Shown here: positions 6,422 to 8,028 of the stretch, piece by piece
Layout: each line of letters starts with the position of its first letter
How positions within the stretch are numbered: the first letter of the stretch is position 1
Assembly: GCA_002389265.1 (NCBI GenBank)
Contig: DGOD01000272.1
Span: forward strand, 1-8,028
Reading direction: 5' to 3'
DNA: 8,028 nucleotides
From: Gammaproteobacteria bacterium UBA4475
Lineage (GTDB): Bacteria > Pseudomonadota > Gammaproteobacteria > Pseudomonadales > Azotimanducaceae
Notes under the pieces: model-generated
Database searches by the model: none
What the model was told of the DNA's origin: nothing
The model's input: only the letters and a program-made list of their open reading frames with translations
Translations under genes and position numbers: made by a program

Positions 6422-7351
6422 ATGTATCTATCTCTTCGACAGCTCTCGACCTTTCGTGAAGTCATGCGCTCTGGCTCAATTAGTCAGGCCGCCCGATCAG
6501 TTGGCCGCACACAACCGGCCGTCTCAACGATGGTGCAGAACCTGGAAGAACAGTTGGGGTTTGCCCTGTTTTTAAGATCACAAGGCAAACTAACCCCCAC
6601 ACCAGAAGCCTATTTCTTTCTTGAAGAATGCGACGATATTCTTGGCCGGGTTGAACGCACTGAACGCAGCTTGGAACGAATTAGTTCTTTACAATCCGGC
6701 AAACTCAAAATTGCTTGCCACCCCGCAGCATCAAGCACTTTCCTACCAAGCATACTGACCAAATTCTTAAAAAACCGTCACGATCTTGAGGTGTCTTTGA
6801 TAATGCGGTCTTCCGACGTGATTGAAGACCTAATCGCATCTCAACAATACGATCTTGGATTTTCTGAAACACCACAGTCTCGTACATCAATTCGGCAAAC
6901 AGATTACGATTTGGAGTGCGTGTGTATGTTACCAAAAGGCGACCCCTTAGCAACAGCCGATATTGTCACGCCCGATGATCTAGATGGCCGCCCAATGGCT
7001 GCTCTTTTTGGTGAGCATCTATCTGCCGTTCAAACAGAGACTGCTTTTCGATCTGCTGGGTGCCATTTCAATAAGCGGATTGAACTTCGCACCTTTCTAC
7101 CAGGAGTACAGCTTGTCGCCGCGGGCGCTTGTGTGATGATTTGCGATATGATTACGGCTTATAGCCACTTAAAACAGGCGCCATCAGACGAAAAGCTTTC
7201 AATACGCCGCTTTAGCCCGCACATTTCAACTAGTGTCTCCATCCTTACTCCGGGCTACGCAACCCAGTCCATTGTTGGGAAGGCTTTTATCTGCGAGCTT
7301 CATTCGGCTGTTAAGAAAATGCAGGACGAGATCCATGATGCATTGAAGTGA
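6422..7351 (+). CDS. LysR-family transcriptional regulator
   Basis: 309 aa from ATG 6422, a normal LTTR length. An alternative TTG at 6410 would add four residues. Neither start has a good SD. N-terminal winged helix-turn-helix: LRQLSTFREVMRSGSISQAA (5-24) then RTQPAVSTMVQNLEEQLG (29-46), followed by LFLRSQGKLTPTPEA and a long linker helix. From about residue 90 the periplasmic-binding-like effector domain begins (GKLKIACHPAAS), with YDLGFSE and the usual two-lobed pattern. Closest flavour is LTTRs that control amino-acid or opine catabolism (OccR/NocR-like), a judgement from memory. It is divergent from dctQ and the only regulator in the window, so it most likely controls the transporter-dehydrogenase operon in response to the imported substrate. 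Confidence 0.92.
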   Translation: MYLSLRQLSTFREVMRSGSISQAARSVGRTQPAVSTMVQNLEEQLGFALFLRSQGKLTPTPEAYFFLEECDDILGRVERTERSLERISSLQSGKLKIACHPAASSTFLPSILTKFLKNRHDLEVSLIMRSSDVIEDLIASQQYDLGFSETPQSRTSIRQTDYDLECVCMLPKGDPLATADIVTPDDLDGRPMAALFGEHLSAVQTETAFRSAGCHFNKRIELRTFLPGVQLVAAGACVMICDMITAYSHLKQAPSDEKLSIRRFSPHISTSVSILTPGYATQSIVGKAFICELHSAVKKMQDEIHDALK

Positions 7352-7415
7352 GAGATATAGACGTTGGCAGGCCGCTTTGGTGATTGGTGGGCACACGATC
7401 CACATCGACAGTGAG

Positions 7416-7480
7416 GGCTAGTGCTATGTTGCGAACACTGTGTTGGCGGAGTTTGGGGCATACATGGTTCAGGAACACAT
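7416..7480 (+). repeat. Direct repeat, right copy (~65 nt, imperfect)
   Basis: Same-orientation partner of 171-234. It contains the third exact AACACTGTGTTGGC (7434-7447) and ends two nt before the stop codon of the zinc-ribbon gene. Together the two copies enclose about 7.2 kb holding the Rid-to-LysR cassette. The remaining bases between the LysR stop and this repeat (7352-7415) show nothing I recognise. Confidence 0.75.
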
Positions 7481-7482
7481 GC

Positions 7483-7647
7483 TTATTGTGTCCGAAATAT
7501 TTTACCGTCGCGGATTTCAATGCGGAAGTTCTTACGACAGCTATTGCACGTAACTACTGTAGCACCATTGCTTGTGTTGGGTTTGTAAGTTCCTGCGCTA
7601 CCGCATTTTGGACAGCTAACTGTAGCTGGGCCTGGAATACTTGCCAT
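7483..7647 (-). CDS. Small zinc-ribbon protein (54 aa)
   Basis: A complete short gene running from ATG 7647 to TAA 7483. AGGAGA (7656-7661) lies 8 nt upstream, a good SD. The protein has two CxxC knuckles, C12-P-K-C15 and C34-N-S-C37, separated by 18 residues, the standard layout of a one-zinc ribbon. It ends in the basic KNFRIEIRDGKIFRTQ. The first knuckle reads SCPKCGSAG, the second VTCNSCRKNFRIEI, reminiscent of the zinc-ribbon heads of MJ0042-type or transcription-related proteins. I do not recognise a specific family and give no function. It may bind nucleic acid or a protein partner. It is divergent from the integrase across 122 nt and probably predates insertion of the neighbouring cassette. 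Confidence 0.75.
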   Translation of the reverse strand: MASIPGPATVSCPKCGSAGTYKPNTSNGATVVTCNSCRKNFRIEIRDGKIFRTQ

Positions 7648-7705
7648 TGGACTGTTCTCCTATTGCTTATGCTCCTAATATTGGACGGTTATCTCAATTA
7701 GATGT

Positions 7706-7719
7706 CAAACACACACTTT
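7706..7719. repeat. CAAACACACACTTT site upstream of the integrase
   Basis: Differs at one of 14 positions from CAAAAACACACTTT at 103-116 near the tRNA. It lies 50 nt before the integrase ATG. Candidate integrase arm-type or regulatory site, but low-complexity CA-rich sequence can match by chance. Confidence 0.4.
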
Positions 7720-7769
7720 GATAGACTTGTCGGTACGCCCTGCCATAGTGTTGTGGTGAGGAGCAGAAC

Positions 7770-7901
7770 ATGCGGCAGCTGCGGGACGACACACATCTGA
7801 TACTGGACAGCGAGGTGCGGGTTTATCGGCGTGAGCGCAGCAAGCGCTGGCGGGGCACTGTCAGACAAAACGAGGTTGAGACGGGCAGGGTGGTCTCGTA
7901 G
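7770..7901 (+). pseudogene. N-terminus of a site-specific (tyrosine) integrase, cut by an IS6-type element
   Basis: ATG 7770 has GAGGAG (7758-7763) six nt upstream. The first 28 residues, including DDTHLILDSEVRVYRRERSK, resemble the start of phage/island tyrosine integrases common in Rhodobacteraceae, where this strand leads into a 'RERSKRWQA' core-binding lead-in (recalled). After codon 28 (7851-7853) the sequence switches to the IS end GGCACTGT; the remaining 15 codons up to TAG 7899-7901 are read from the IS and match no integrase. The catalytic domain with its R-H-R-Y residues should lie beyond the IS, outside the window, if it survives. The assignment rests on a short stretch, so it is moderate. 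Confidence 0.6.
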
Positions 7902-8028
7902 CCTCTCCGTATGACAAAACACTCCCCATTCAGGTACTTTAAAACGAGCCCTGAGATCATCCGCTTGGCTGTGATGCTGTACGTTCGTTTTCCGCTCTCA
8001 CTCCGTAACGTGGAAGATCTTCTGCACG
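7854..8028 (+). mobile_element. IS6-family insertion sequence, left end (continues beyond window)
   Basis: GGCACTGTCAGAC at 7854 resembles the terminal inverted repeat of IS6/IS26-type elements (IS26 begins GGCACTGTTGCAAA). The transposase start follows 57 nt later, as usual for this compact family. The right end and the 8-bp target duplication are outside the window. Confidence 0.75.
7911..8028 (+). CDS. IS6-family DDE transposase, N-terminal part
   Basis: Thirty-nine codons are visible before the window ends. The start reads MTKHSPFRYFKTSPEIIRLA, then LYVRFPLSLRNVEDLLH, which matches the N-terminal helix-turn-helix region of IS6-family transposases (compare the FKGRHF...ILLAVRWYLRYPLSYRDLEEML pattern). 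The DDE catalytic residues lie downstream, out of view. No clear SD is seen before ATG 7911, so the true start is likely but not certain. Confidence 0.85.
   Translation, partial: MTKHSPFRYFKTSPEIIRLAVMLYVRFPLSLRNVEDLLH

Noticed and set aside
7384..7701. 105-codon plus-strand frame rich in Cys and Trp
   Set aside because: It is antisense to the zinc-ribbon gene over most of its length and also crosses the direct repeat; the minus-strand gene has the SD and the CxxC pattern.
7698..7922. 74-codon minus-strand frame
   Set aside because: It runs antisense to the integrase start and the IS end, both of which have better support.

Overview
The window looks like alphaproteobacterial chromosome, most likely Rhodobacterales (Roseobacter-type). 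This is judged from protein flavour (three-component flavin dehydrogenase, TRAP transporter, the IS6-type transposase and the integrase N-terminus) and moderate GC, not from a marker gene. It opens with the last 33 nt of a tRNA gene, probably tRNA-Phe. It closes inside an IS6-family insertion sequence that has cut a tyrosine-integrase gene. A complete catabolic and transport cassette lies between these two ends.

Layout. 1-33: tRNA 3' end. 34-317: non-coding, with a tandem 11-mer, a small AT-rich palindrome and the left copy of a ~65-nt direct repeat. 318-6312: a seven-gene operon on the minus strand, transcribed right to left as dctQ, dctM, dctP, DAO-type FAD subunit, small [2Fe-2S] subunit, large FAD/BFD-like subunit, Rid protein. 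6313-6421: divergent control region with symmetric operator-like sequence. 6422-7351: LysR-family regulator on the plus strand. 7352-7482: right copy of the direct repeat. 7483-7647: a 54-aa zinc-ribbon gene (minus). 7770-7853: integrase N-terminus (plus). 7854-8028: left end of an IS6-family element with the transposase start.

How the genes fit together (inference). The LysR protein probably senses a small substrate and controls the divergent operon. The TRAP system DctPQM imports a carboxylated, nitrogen-containing compound. The three-subunit flavin/iron-sulfur dehydrogenase is of the opine oxidase, D-hydroxyproline dehydrogenase and HcnABC type. It oxidises a C-N bond to an imine and passes electrons to the respiratory chain or another acceptor. 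The Rid protein speeds hydrolysis of the reactive imine/enamine. No gene here consumes the product, so the substrate is not identified. The start sites of four genes were moved from the longest reading frame using visible Shine-Dalgarno sequences or family length.

The flanks suggest mobility: a tRNA gene end, direct repeats on both sides of the cassette, CACAC-rich sites shared by the tRNA side and the integrase upstream region, and an IS-broken integrase.
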